From Halomonas sp. GFAJ-1 (GTDB lineage Bacteria > Pseudomonadota > Gammaproteobacteria > Pseudomonadales > Halomonadaceae): a DNA stretch of 64,000 bases. Positions 18,781 through 28,151 of the stretch are shown piece after piece. Both the position numbers and the translations under genes were made by a program. The notes below the pieces were generated by a model. It made no database searches, had not been told where the DNA came from, and saw only the letters and a program-made list of their open reading frames with translations. The stretch covers positions 62,001 through 126,000 of the forward strand of contig CP016490.1 of assembly GCA_002966495.1 (NCBI GenBank), given 5' to 3'. Positions within the stretch are counted from its first letter, which is position 1. Every line of letters starts with the position of its first letter.

Positions 18781-19887
18781 CTAGAGTCGAGGATAGCGCT
18801 GAAGCAGGCTCGAAAGGGTATCAACGGGCGCTGCATCGCTAACACAGGCATCACCTAAGGCCTTGAGCAGCACTAAGCGTAGCTTCTCGTCGATATTTTT
18901 CTTATCCAACCGCATACGCACCAAGAAGTCATCTGCTGACATATTTGCCGGGGCAGCCAACGGCAACCCAGCGCTTTGAATAACCGCCTGCGCTCTTGTC
19001 AGTGCCGCCTCCTCAATCCAGCCTAATTGATGTGACAGCGTTGCTGCCATCGCCATCCCCGCCCCCACGGCTTCACCATGCAGCCAATGACCGTAACCTT
19101 GATGCGCTTCAATGGCGTGCCCAAAGGTGTGACCAAGGTTCAGCAGCGCGCGAACCCCCTGCTCGGTCTCATCTTCAGCGACGATATCCGCCTTGATCTG
19201 GCAGCTTTTGGCGATGGCTTCCGCAATCACATCAGGCTCAACGCTGCGCAACGCCTGCATGTTCTCTTCTAACCAACTTAAAAACGCCTCATCACGGATA
19301 AGTCCGTACTTAATCACCTCGGCAAGTCCGGCGGAAAGCTCGCGACTAGGCAGCGTGGTTAACGTATCGGTATCCACCAACACCGCTTTAGGCTGCCAAA
19401 AAGCGCCAATCATGTTTTTGCCTAGCGGGTGGTTAACGCCGGTTTTCCCTCCGACAGACGAGTCCACCTGGGAAAGCAGCGTCGTCGGCACCTGAACAAA
19501 AGCCACACCGCGCTGATAAGACGCCGCGGCATAACCCACCATGTCGCCAATCACGCCGCCGCCAAGTGCGATCAACGTACAGCGGCGGTTAAATCCTGCC
19601 TCCAGCAGGGCATCCCAAATGCGCCCCACCTGCTCAATGGTCTTATGCTGTTCGCCGTCAGGGAGCACAACGCTTCGCACGTCGAGGTGGCCAGGAAGCG
19701 TGGCACAAAGCGCCTCTAAATAAAGTGGCGCAATAGTGTCATTGGTCACCACCATCACCTGCTGACCCGCTAAGTAGGGCGTCAGCACATTGGCATGCTG
19801 CAGTAGCCCTGCACCAATGTGAATAGGGTAGCTACGGTCACCGAGTGACACCGTTAACGTACGCGGAGCATTGAGCGTTTCTGTCAT
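18781..19887 (-). CDS. aroB: 3-dehydroquinate synthase
   Basis: Second step of the shikimate pathway, an NAD- and metal-dependent cyclisation of DAHP. The 368-residue length is standard. It contains LIALGGGVIGDMVGYAA, the substrate segment QVPTTLLSQVDSSVGGKTGVN, GLAEVIKYGLI and the metal histidines in LNLGHTFGHAIE. It overlaps the aroK stop by 4 nt, so the two are translationally coupled. Confidence 0.97.
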   Translation of the reverse strand: MTETLNAPRTLTVSLGDRSYPIHIGAGLLQHANVLTPYLAGQQVMVVTNDTIAPLYLEALCATLPGHLDVRSVVLPDGEQHKTIEQVGRIWDALLEAGFNRRCTLIALGGGVIGDMVGYAAASYQRGVAFVQVPTTLLSQVDSSVGGKTGVNHPLGKNMIGAFWQPKAVLVDTDTLTTLPSRELSAGLAEVIKYGLIRDEAFLSWLEENMQALRSVEPDVIAEAIAKSCQIKADIVAEDETEQGVRALLNLGHTFGHAIEAHQGYGHWLHGEAVGAGMAMAATLSHQLGWIEEAALTRAQAVIQSAGLPLAAPANMSADDFLVRMRLDKKNIDEKLRLVLLKALGDACVSDAAPVDTLSSLLQRYPRL

Positions 19888-20462
19888 TGCGATACCTTTT
19901 TATTCTGCACTTTATTTGGTACTCCAGCGGTTTCCAACGGGTCTACCAAGCGATACACACGACGCAGTATTTCATTGACCACGGCTCGCGGGCTGCGCCG
20001 ATCAGTGCGCACGGTAATATCCGACGTGGCGCGATAAAGCGGGTCTCGGGTGGCAAACATGTCGTTCAGCACCTGCTCACGATTGGCACACTGCAGCAGA
20101 GGGCGGTTACGGTCTTTGGCGGTGCGCTTCAGCTGCTGGTCAACGGTGGTCATTAGATACACTACGGTACCGCGCTCGCGCAGGGCCCGACGGTTCTCTT
20201 CGCGCAGAACCGCGCCGCCACCCGTAGCCACCACCACGTCTGATAGCCGGGTAAGCTCATCAATCATTTGAATTTCACGCTGGCGGAAGCCTGGCTCACC
20301 CTCGACATCAAATATCCAGGGTATATCGGCTCCACAGCGGTCCTGTATGGCATGATCGCTGTCGTAAAACGGGCGCGACAGTTCTCCCGCCAATAGACGG
20401 CCTATCGTGCTTTTACCAGCCCCCATAGGGCCAATTAAAAAAAGATTGGGTAAATCCTGCAT
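19884..20462 (-). CDS. aroK: Shikimate kinase
   Basis: Phosphorylates shikimate with ATP. The 192-residue protein has Walker A GPMGAGKST at residues 11-19, the shikimate-binding FYDSDHAIQ and GEPGFRQRE segments, and the GGGAVLREENR loop. Its ATG shares one base with the pilQ stop. It lies between pilQ and aroB, the common gammaproteobacterial arrangement. Confidence 0.96.
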   Translation of the reverse strand: MQDLPNLFLIGPMGAGKSTIGRLLAGELSRPFYDSDHAIQDRCGADIPWIFDVEGEPGFRQREIQMIDELTRLSDVVVATGGGAVLREENRRALRERGTVVYLMTTVDQQLKRTAKDRNRPLLQCANREQVLNDMFATRDPLYRATSDITVRTDRRSPRAVVNEILRRVYRLVDPLETAGVPNKVQNKKVSQ

Positions 20463-22483
20463 CAGCGAGTCATCAAACCATCATCAAGGAGTCGTGGAGT
20501 AATAAAGACCAATAACTCTACCTTTTCATTACTCTCTTGGGTATAGCGAAACAGCCGACCAATCAGTGGCAGGTCACCCAGCAGAGGCGTTTTAGCAATT
20601 TGGCTCAACTGCTCTGTGGTTAAAATACCGCCTAGCACCACTGTTTGGCCATTGTCCACCAGCACTTGGGTCTCAATCTGGTTGGTATCAATAGGTGGCT
20701 CGCCGCCAAACTCGCTCTCACGGAAGCTGTCGTTTTTAATCACCAAATCCATAATGATGCGATTATCTGGCGTGATTTGCGGCGTTACCTCTAGGGAGAG
20801 CTCAGCCTCTTTGAATTCGGTATCTGGATTGCCCTGGGCATCCACGCTTTGGAAGGCGCGCTCTTCACCCTGGCGAATAATGGCCGTGCGCTGATTGGCA
20901 GTAATAACCCGAGGCTGGGAAATCGTCTGGCTTTTACCTTCGCTCTCTAGTGCCCGCAGTTCAAGATCCAGCAATATATCGCCGGATAAGTAGCCAAAGC
21001 TAAAGCCAGTCCCAGCCGCCCCTGTGGAGCCTAGATCTACCGCTAGCCCACCTTGGGCGCGGTTAATACTGTTAGGGTTAATATTTCGTCTTTCAAAAAC
21101 GCCATCCCCTCGATCTAAAAAGCCTCGGGTGCTGTCGAGCCCCCAATTAATCCCTAGCTCCCGTGAGGCTGTATCTCGGGCGATAACAATGCGCGCCTCT
21201 ATTTGCACTTGGCGCACGGCTACGTCAAGGCGGTCTAGGGTGCGGATAATATCGCGCACCTGCTCGGCGGTATCCTGAATCAATAGTGTATTGGTGCGCT
21301 GATCAACACTGACGCGGCCGCGCTCGGTCAATAAGCCAAACCCATCACCGCCGCGCAGCAACTGGGCGAGGTCTTCTGCCCGGGCATACTTTACTTCAAT
21401 GAACTCGGTAACCAGCGGGGCGAGCGTTTCACGCTGATTGCGCGCTTCAATTTCTTGGCGCTCAATGGCCGCCAGCTCGCTGGCGGGGGCAACGACAATC
21501 ACATTGCCCTGCTCCCGGCTGGATAACCCCTGGCTCTGCAGAATCAGCGCTAGCGCCTGGTCCCAAGGTACATCGTTTAAGTTGAGTGTCACGCGCCCCG
21601 TGACGCTGTCGCTTGCCACCAGGTTAAGCCCGGTAAACTCGGCAAGCGTTGCCAGCACCGCGCGAACTTCGATGTCCTGAAAGTTGAGACTTAACCTATC
21701 GCCGGTGAAGCTATCGCCTTGCCGCTCACGAACGGGCTGGGTCTCTTGGCTAACGGGCTGCACTTCGATAGTGAGTGTTCGCCCGCTTTGGGAGGAAATC
21801 ATCGCGTAGGGGCCGTTAGTTTGCAGCTCCAGCAATGTATCGCGCTGACCAGGGCGCGGCGTGATACGGGTAATGGGCGTGGCAAAATCAGTCACGTCGT
21901 ATATCTGATTAAGCGCATCGGGAAGGTCAACATCGCGCAGCTCGGCAATCACTCGGCCTTCGCTACCTTCACGTACTTGGCTCACCACACCTTCTCGATC
22001 AAAGGTGATTAGCAGCCGCCCTGCACCATCGGGGCCGCGGCGAAAGTCAATATCTTCAACGCTGGGGCCTTCAAAGGTTTCGAGCGCAGGCGCTGCTGCA
22101 TTGCTGCTGGGCGTCCCTAGGGTGATTTTCAACTGATCACCCTCCACCTTGGGGCGATAATCAAGAGGCTCTGATAAGTCGACCACCAGCCGGGTTCGGC
22201 CGTTACCTTCAATGGCGGTGACACGCTCGACACCGCCACTGCCCACATTCAACCGACGCTGAGCCAGGCCGCTTTGGGTATCAGCTAAATCTAGCGCTAG
22301 GCGCGGCGGCGCATCTAGCCGGTAGCCAGTTAACTCGGCTACACCGCCGCTAAATCGCAGCACCAACTCCATCTCCCCGCTGTCGGCTGGGCGTACATCC
22401 ATCTGGGTAAGCACTGAAGCCAAGCTTAACGTAGGGGTAAAGGCTAGCAATAACAACGTAATTCGACGAAGCGCGGCGACCAT
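20462..22483 (-). CDS. pilQ: Type IV pilus secretin PilQ
   Basis: Outer-membrane ring through which the pilus passes. The 673-residue protein has a signal peptide (MVAALRRITLLLLAFTPTLSLA), an AMIN domain near residues 25-110 that binds peptidoglycan, and a further beta domain near 140-235. An STN/N0 domain (LNFQDIEVRAVLATLAEFTG) and an N1 domain follow. The C-terminal secretin domain ends with VLGGILTTEQ and VPLLGDLPLIGRLFR-like text. It is the last pil gene of pilMNOPQ, starting about 30 bp after pilP. Confidence 0.96.
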   Translation of the reverse strand: MVAALRRITLLLLAFTPTLSLASVLTQMDVRPADSGEMELVLRFSGGVAELTGYRLDAPPRLALDLADTQSGLAQRRLNVGSGGVERVTAIEGNGRTRLVVDLSEPLDYRPKVEGDQLKITLGTPSSNAAAPALETFEGPSVEDIDFRRGPDGAGRLLITFDREGVVSQVREGSEGRVIAELRDVDLPDALNQIYDVTDFATPITRITPRPGQRDTLLELQTNGPYAMISSQSGRTLTIEVQPVSQETQPVRERQGDSFTGDRLSLNFQDIEVRAVLATLAEFTGLNLVASDSVTGRVTLNLNDVPWDQALALILQSQGLSSREQGNVIVVAPASELAAIERQEIEARNQRETLAPLVTEFIEVKYARAEDLAQLLRGGDGFGLLTERGRVSVDQRTNTLLIQDTAEQVRDIIRTLDRLDVAVRQVQIEARIVIARDTASRELGINWGLDSTRGFLDRGDGVFERRNINPNSINRAQGGLAVDLGSTGAAGTGFSFGYLSGDILLDLELRALESEGKSQTISQPRVITANQRTAIIRQGEERAFQSVDAQGNPDTEFKEAELSLEVTPQITPDNRIIMDLVIKNDSFRESEFGGEPPIDTNQIETQVLVDNGQTVVLGGILTTEQLSQIAKTPLLGDLPLIGRLFRYTQESNEKVELLVFITPRLLDDGLMTR

Positions 22484-22512
22484 GGCGTGACATCCAGTAA
22501 CAAGTAAAAAGG

Positions 22513-23037
22513 CTATTCATCAATGGCTAGCGCTGCTTGGCGCTCTTGCCATCCCTGCTGTTGGCTAAACACTCGCTCTACAAGTGTGATTTCTTGGGAG
22601 CTAATAAGAGTAATTCGCCCGTGGTTACTACCTAAATAATTTCCCACCCGAACGCTGGTTACCTTACCATCCGGTGAGGCAATCAGCGCGACCCGCTGCC
22701 CTCCCATACCCAGCGTGCCTACCAACCGTAACGACTGAAGCTGAAACTGCTCCAACGGTTCAGTGGCGCGCTGTTGGTCGGGGGCAAACTCGCTCGCTTC
22801 CGGCAGTAATAATGCGGCGTCTTGGCTGTGCACGCTTTCCGGGGCAAGAAAAGGGCTGCGCACCTCAGCATATCGGTAATCAAGCGGTCGTGGCTCAGGC
22901 AGTGGCGAGATAATGTCGGGAGCCTGCCCACCGGGGGCGCGGCGTATCTCAGCTAGCGTTGTATCTAGCTGGTCAAGATTTGCATCACTGCATCCCGCTA
23001 CCACAATGCTACAGCACACCCACATCAAGCGCTTCAT
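22513..23037 (-). CDS. pilP: Type IV pilus assembly lipoprotein PilP
   Basis: Inner-membrane lipoprotein that links PilNO to the PilQ secretin. The 174-residue protein begins MKRLMWVCCSIVVAGCSD, with a lipobox (VAGC) and Cys16 as the likely lipidated residue. The C-terminal beta domain (LQSLRLVGTLGMGGQRVALIASPDGKV) is the part that binds PilQ in the family. The pilO stop overlaps its start by 4 nt. Confidence 0.93.
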   Translation of the reverse strand: MKRLMWVCCSIVVAGCSDANLDQLDTTLAEIRRAPGGQAPDIISPLPEPRPLDYRYAEVRSPFLAPESVHSQDAALLLPEASEFAPDQQRATEPLEQFQLQSLRLVGTLGMGGQRVALIASPDGKVTSVRVGNYLGSNHGRITLISSQEITLVERVFSQQQGWQERQAALAIDE

Positions 23038-23678
23038 GGTGTGCTCCCTTCATCTGCTGCTTCTATATAGCTGTAGGTACGGGCAAGCAGTGAGAGCCGT
23101 AGAACATCGCCCTGCTGGTCTACAGGCACCAAGGTGAGGTCATGCTGGGTAACGATACGTGCCATTTGGCTTATATCCGCAGCAAATTGCGCCAGTTGGT
23201 GGTAGCCACCACGCACCTGAATGTCCAGCGGATGCTCAATATAGTGTGTCTTACTTACCGTAGGCCTTAAGCGAATTGTCTCGATCGTCAGCCGATTATC
23301 CACGGCGGCGTCACTAATACTGTCCAGTAGTGACGGTATTTCGGCACTGGTAGGCAACATTGCTCGCATTTGCACCATCTGCTCTTCCAATGTGGCAAGC
23401 TGGCTTTGTATTTCGGGCAAATAAGCCACTTCCGATGCTTTACTGCGATACTCACTCAGCAAGCGCACTTCTTGACGCTGCTCAATCGCTAGCTGCGCAC
23501 GTTTTTCGCCCACTAACCACCAGCTGATGCCACCAAACATCATCAAGAAAGCGAGCACACCACATAGCCCTTTAAGCAGCGAGGGCCACTCACCCGCCTC
23601 TTTGATGTCCAGCGCTTGCCAATCAAGAGTTTGAAAGCGTTGCCACTCTGAGCGCCAGCGTTCTCGATTCCAACTCAT
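23034..23678 (-). CDS. pilO: Type IV pilus inner-membrane protein PilO
   Basis: Forms the PilN/PilO heterodimer of the alignment complex. The 214-residue protein has a short cytoplasmic N-terminus and one transmembrane helix near residues 34-54 (LLKGLCGVLAFLMMFGGISW). A periplasmic coiled coil (residues 60-100) and a ferredoxin-like domain (IRLRPTVSKTHYIEHPLDIQ) follow. It overlaps pilN and pilP by 4 nt each. Confidence 0.93.
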   Translation of the reverse strand: MSWNRERWRSEWQRFQTLDWQALDIKEAGEWPSLLKGLCGVLAFLMMFGGISWWLVGEKRAQLAIEQRQEVRLLSEYRSKASEVAYLPEIQSQLATLEEQMVQMRAMLPTSAEIPSLLDSISDAAVDNRLTIETIRLRPTVSKTHYIEHPLDIQVRGGYHQLAQFAADISQMARIVTQHDLTLVPVDQQGDVLRLSLLARTYSYIEAADEGSTP

Positions 23679-24241
23679 GGCCCAGCCTCCTCGGCAGCCG
23701 CTGTGTCAGCAGATTGGATAACCTCAAATTGAAAAGCACGCTCGCTTCCATTCTGCCCGCTAGCCACTTCCGAAAGCACCGGCACCCCAAGCCCAGGCAT
23801 GCTGGCTATTTGGCGCAGCTGCTCGGACACTTGGCGCTCGTTACCGGCTACGGCTGAAAGGCTAATGCGCTCACCGCTTCGGCTAAGTCGCTGATAAACC
23901 ACGCCCTGGGCCACGCTGGCCGCCAAATCATTAAATAGCTGAACCGTATGGATGCGCTCACCATGTAGCGTTTGGAACAGCCGCAGCTGTTCGCCAAGCT
24001 GTTCAGCATCGGACTGGTAGCGTTTTACGTCGGCAATTTCTCTATTCAGCCGCTCTATATAGGTAGTGATATAAGCATTGCGCTGCTGCTGGGCAACAAG
24101 CTGTTGCTGATACACATACGAGACCGCATAGGCCAGCGCACCGCCCGTTAACAGCATCAGTAACACCACACCATAAAAGGCGCGGGTCTGCTTCTCCCGG
24201 CGCGCTTCACGCCAGGGCAGCAAGTTGATGTTAATACTCAC
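23675..24241 (-). CDS. pilN: Type IV pilus inner-membrane protein PilN
   Basis: The cytoplasmic tail contacts PilM. It carries the conserved motif INLLPWREARREK at residues 4-16, followed by one transmembrane helix (residues 22-44) and a periplasmic coiled coil and domain. The 188-residue length is usual. Start and stop overlap pilM and pilO by 4 nt. Confidence 0.94.
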   Translation of the reverse strand: MSININLLPWREARREKQTRAFYGVVLLMLLTGGALAYAVSYVYQQQLVAQQQRNAYITTYIERLNREIADVKRYQSDAEQLGEQLRLFQTLHGERIHTVQLFNDLAASVAQGVVYQRLSRSGERISLSAVAGNERQVSEQLRQIASMPGLGVPVLSEVASGQNGSERAFQFEVIQSADTAAAEEAGP

Positions 24242-25299
24242 TGGCCGACCCTCATTGCCAAGCCACCGGCCGTTAACATGGCGGGGGCATCGTTGGTGAG
24301 TGCTTCAATATTTAAGCGTTTATTCACCCGCATGCGTTGGAACGGGTTAGCAATGGTCACCGACATTCCGCTATCTTCTGCGATACGTTCGGCAAGGCCA
24401 GGAATAACGCTTGAGCCTCCCGCCAGCACAATGTGCTGCACCTCATGCTGGCGAGCCGCCGTATAATACAGCTGCAGCGAGCGCCCCACTTGCTGTACCA
24501 CGGTTTCTAAAAACGGATTAAGCACCATATCCTGGTAATCGTCGGGTAATCCGCCGCGTTTTTTGGCAAACCCAGCCTCTTCATTGCTCATCGAATAGCG
24601 GTCGCGGATAGCATCGGTAAGCTGGCGCCCGCCATACACCGTGTCTCGGCTGTATACGATTTGCCCTCCGCGCACCACGTGAAACGCGTTCATATTAGCG
24701 CCAATATCTACCAGCCCAACACACGCCGTTGGGTCGTTTTCAACATTTAACTGACGGCGCAGCTCGGCCAGCGAGCGCTCCATAGCAAAGGTTTCAACAT
24801 CGACAGCTGCCGGTTCAAGTCCAGCGCGCTCCAAGGTTTCTGTTAGCTGACTAACATCCTGCTGACGACACGCAACTAATACAACCTGCTGCTGGTCTTC
24901 ATCAAACGGAGCAGGCCCCAAACACTGAAAATCGAATGCCACTTCACTGAACGGAAACGGTATATGACGGTCAGATTCGGCGGTAATTCGCTCTTCGATT
25001 TCATCTTCGCTAAGCGCTGCTGGAAACGTGAGCGTTTTAGTAATAGCAGCACTTGCCGGCACGGCCACCGCCGCCTTACGCGTAGAGGGTTTTGCGTGTT
25101 CCACCGCACGGCTTAGCACGTTGGCTACATCGTTAATATCGCGTATGCGACGTTCTACCACGGCACCTTCGCGCAGCGGCCGCACAGCGTAGCTTTCTAC
25201 TTGGTAATTATCGTTGCACTGCTTGAGCTCTAACAGCTTGACAGTTGCCGATGTAATATCGACACCAATCAACCCTTTAGTGGGTTTAAGTAAACGCAT
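24238..25299 (-). CDS. pilM: Type IV pilus assembly ATPase-fold protein PilM
   Basis: Cytoplasmic actin/FtsA-like protein that binds the PilN tail. The preferred start is the ATG at 25299 (MRLLKPTKGLIGVDI), where homology begins. An in-frame start 24 bp upstream adds only MAGGAEPH. The product is 353 residues. Visible motifs are the phosphate-1 segment LIGVDITSATVKLLEL, the phosphate-2 segment VGLVDIGANMNAFHVV and HIVLAGGSSVIPGL. It is first in pilMNOPQ-aroK-aroB and divergent from the PBP1A gene. Confidence 0.94.
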   Translation of the reverse strand: MRLLKPTKGLIGVDITSATVKLLELKQCNDNYQVESYAVRPLREGAVVERRIRDINDVANVLSRAVEHAKPSTRKAAVAVPASAAITKTLTFPAALSEDEIEERITAESDRHIPFPFSEVAFDFQCLGPAPFDEDQQQVVLVACRQQDVSQLTETLERAGLEPAAVDVETFAMERSLAELRRQLNVENDPTACVGLVDIGANMNAFHVVRGGQIVYSRDTVYGGRQLTDAIRDRYSMSNEEAGFAKKRGGLPDDYQDMVLNPFLETVVQQVGRSLQLYYTAARQHEVQHIVLAGGSSVIPGLAERIAEDSGMSVTIANPFQRMRVNKRLNIEALTNDAPAMLTAGGLAMRVGQ

Positions 25300-25493
25300 G
25301 TGGGGTTCGGCTCCGCCTGCCAATCTTACGAGTTCTGAGGTTACATGATTTTTAGTTAAGTCACACGCAGATGGCCTTACGGCACATCAACACTGGTGGC
25401 CGCTGCTTCACCTTCCTATAATGGCAGCCAATTACGTGTTACGGCCCTTTTAGCGCCGTACCTATTACTTCTTTCCACGGGTGCCTTCTGTTC

Positions 25494-28022
25494 ATGACGT
25501 TTTTTCGAACCCTCATCCTGTCGCTGTTTTCGCTAATTGTGGCGTTGTTTGGAGCCACTGCGCTGGCAGTAGTAGGCGCGGCTATTTATTTTTCGCCGGG
25601 GCTGCCCGATGTGCGTCAGCTGCAGAACTTCGAGCTACATACACCGCTGCGTATCTTCACCAACGACGGCAAGCTGATCGGTGAGTTTGGTGAAGAGCGC
25701 CGTATGGCGATTGACTTTGACGAGATTCCTCAGGATATGATTAATGCCCTGGTTGCAGCCGAGGATGCCAACTATTTCGACCACTCAGGCGTTGACCCTC
25801 GGGGCTTAGCAAGGGCCTCCGTGGAACTGGTCCAGAGCGGCGGCACGATTCAATCCGGTGGCTCCACCATCACCATGCAGGTGGCACGTAACTACATGCT
25901 GACGCTGGATCAAACCTTCACTCGGAAGATCCGTGAAATTCTGCTTGCCCTGCAAATGGAGCAGCTACTCAGCAAAGAAGAGATATTTGAGCTTTACGTT
26001 AACAAAATTTTCTTAGGTAATCGCGCCTATGGCATTGCGGCGGCCTCAGAAACCTATTACGACAAGCCCCTGGCTGAACTTACCCTAGCAGAAACCGCCA
26101 TGATTGCCGGGCTGCCCAAGGCCCCTTCTGCCTTTAACCCACTGGCTAACTCTGAGCGCTCGTTGATCCGCCGTAACTGGATTCTGTTCCGTATGCGCGG
26201 GCTGGGCTACATCGATGACGAAGCGTATCAGGAAGCGGTTCAGTCGCCGGTAACTGCCCGCCGCTACTTTACTCAAACAGAAGTTGATGCCGCTTATGTG
26301 TCTGAAATGGCGCGCCAGTACGCAGTTGAACGCTTTGGCGATACCGCGTACACCGGTGGCTATCGCATCTACACCACCATCGACAGCGAAATGCAGCCCT
26401 ATGCACGCCAAGCACTGGCCAATGGCCTAGTGGCTTACGATCTTCGCCATGGCTGGCGCGGGCCGGAACAGCGTGATATCGCATCAAGCCTGGTAGAAGC
26501 CCAAGAACAGACCGCTACCCAAGGGCTGGAAGAAGAGCTTGCGGAGTCTCCCGAAATTCGTCAAACGGCGCGCCAGGCAGCCCAGCGCAGCCAAACGGAG
26601 GTCGAAGGCATTGATGGCGATGTCAGTAACTGGTTACAAGTATTAGACCGAACGCCCAACTTTGGCCTACTGCGCCCCGCCATTGTAGTAGAAAGCAGTG
26701 GCCGCGAGATGCAGGTGCTTGTACGTGGTGGCGAACTGCACACCATCCCGTGGAGCGGCCTAAGCTGGGCGCGCCAATACCTAAGCCCGCGCAGCCGGGG
26801 GGCCGAGCCTAGCTCAGCCGACCAAATTGCCGTTCGTGGTGACTTGGTGCGCGTGTTTGAAAATGAAGACGGCACTTTACGCTTGTCTCAACGGCCTGAT
26901 GCAGAAGGCTCGCTGGTTGCTCAAGATCCGCGCACCGGCGCGATTTTAGCCTTGCAAGGCGGCTTTGATTTTAACGCCAGCAAGTTCAACCGTGCTGTTC
27001 AAGCGCAGCGCCAGTCGGGCTCTATTTTCAAGCCGTTCATTTACCTAGCAGCGCTGGAGGATGGTGAGATGAATGCCGCCAGCGTCGTGAATGATGCGCC
27101 CGTAGTGCTAGATGACGGCAGTAACTCTTTATGGCGCCCAGTGAACGCCAGCCGCGATTTCGAGGGCCCCACGCGCCTTCGACCTGCTCTGGCCCGCTCA
27201 CGTAACCTTGTGACCATTCGCGTCCTGCAAACCATGGGGTTGGATCATACGATCAACTATCTGGAGGGCTTTGGGTTTGCCTCCAGCCGCCTACCCCGTG
27301 GTTTATCGTTAGCGCTGGGGAGCGCCGACTTAACGCCGATGGAGATGACCAATGCGTACGCTGTGATCGCTAACGGTGGATTCCAGGTGACACCGTGGTT
27401 TATCCAGCGCGTTACCCGCAACGATGACAACGAACTGATTGACGAAGCAACGCCCCAGGTCGCCTGCCCAAGCTGTGCAGAAGGACAAGAAACCGTTGAG
27501 ATCGACGGTAAAGAGTATCCCGTTGCGCCCCGCGTGGCTGACGCCGCAGCGGTGTATATTTTGCGCGACATGCTACGCGACGTTATTACCTCAGGAACAG
27601 GCCGCGCGGCACTAAGTCTGAACCGTGATGACATCGTGGGTAAAACCGGCACCACCAACAATCAGCGTGATGCTTGGTTCGCCGGTTTCAACAGCGATTT
27701 AGTGACCACTGTGTGGGTAGGTAAAGACAGCAACGAAACCCTTGCTGAGTATGGCGCTAACGCTGCCCTACCTATTTGGATCGAGTTTATGGGCGGCGCT
27801 TTAGCAGGTTCTCCTTCTGCGATCCCCAATCGTCCAGACAATGTTGTTTCTGCCCGGGTAGACGCAGACACAGGTCGTCGCTTGCAAGATAACCAGTCAG
27901 GCGGCATCTCCGAACTGTTCCATCGCGATCACCTGCCGGAGTATCAGACTGGCCGCATTAGTCGTGAACTAGAAGAGGTAGGCGGTTCGCAAGGCTCTGG
28001 CACTGCAGAATCGATCTTCTAA
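25494..28022 (+). CDS. mrcA: Penicillin-binding protein 1A, bifunctional
   Basis: Polymerises glycan strands and cross-links peptides in the periplasm. The 842-residue protein has an N-terminal membrane anchor (residues 5-35). A GT51 glycosyltransferase domain follows, with catalytic Glu90 in AAEDANYFDHSGVDPRG, then an OB-like insert. The transpeptidase domain has the SxxK motif at S510-K513 (SGSIFKPF), SRN (ARSRNLVT) and KTGT at 717-720. The divergent placement next to pilM is common in gammaproteobacteria. Confidence 0.96.
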   Translation: MTFFRTLILSLFSLIVALFGATALAVVGAAIYFSPGLPDVRQLQNFELHTPLRIFTNDGKLIGEFGEERRMAIDFDEIPQDMINALVAAEDANYFDHSGVDPRGLARASVELVQSGGTIQSGGSTITMQVARNYMLTLDQTFTRKIREILLALQMEQLLSKEEIFELYVNKIFLGNRAYGIAAASETYYDKPLAELTLAETAMIAGLPKAPSAFNPLANSERSLIRRNWILFRMRGLGYIDDEAYQEAVQSPVTARRYFTQTEVDAAYVSEMARQYAVERFGDTAYTGGYRIYTTIDSEMQPYARQALANGLVAYDLRHGWRGPEQRDIASSLVEAQEQTATQGLEEELAESPEIRQTARQAAQRSQTEVEGIDGDVSNWLQVLDRTPNFGLLRPAIVVESSGREMQVLVRGGELHTIPWSGLSWARQYLSPRSRGAEPSSADQIAVRGDLVRVFENEDGTLRLSQRPDAEGSLVAQDPRTGAILALQGGFDFNASKFNRAVQAQRQSGSIFKPFIYLAALEDGEMNAASVVNDAPVVLDDGSNSLWRPVNASRDFEGPTRLRPALARSRNLVTIRVLQTMGLDHTINYLEGFGFASSRLPRGLSLALGSADLTPMEMTNAYAVIANGGFQVTPWFIQRVTRNDDNELIDEATPQVACPSCAEGQETVEIDGKEYPVAPRVADAAAVYILRDMLRDVITSGTGRAALSLNRDDIVGKTGTTNNQRDAWFAGFNSDLVTTVWVGKDSNETLAEYGANAALPIWIEFMGGALAGSPSAIPNRPDNVVSARVDADTGRRLQDNQSGGISELFHRDHLPEYQTGRISRELEEVGGSQGSGTAESIF

Positions 28023-28051
28023 ATAGCATCGTTAAAACTAACCCCAAGCAA

Positions 28052-28085
28052 AAGCCCGGAAACCTAATGGTTCCCGGGCTTTTTT
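28052..28085 (+). terminator. Rho-independent terminator of mrcA
   Basis: A long stem (AGCCCGG plus an inner AACC/GGTT part, paired with CCGGGCT) is followed by six T, about 30 bp after the stop codon. It may also serve the convergent TRAP operon. Confidence 0.88.
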
Positions 28086-28151
28086 AGGTCAGCCAATTTT
28101 GTACATCAACATTACTGGCTGTCTTCACTGGCCTCGCAGCAGTTTAAGGCT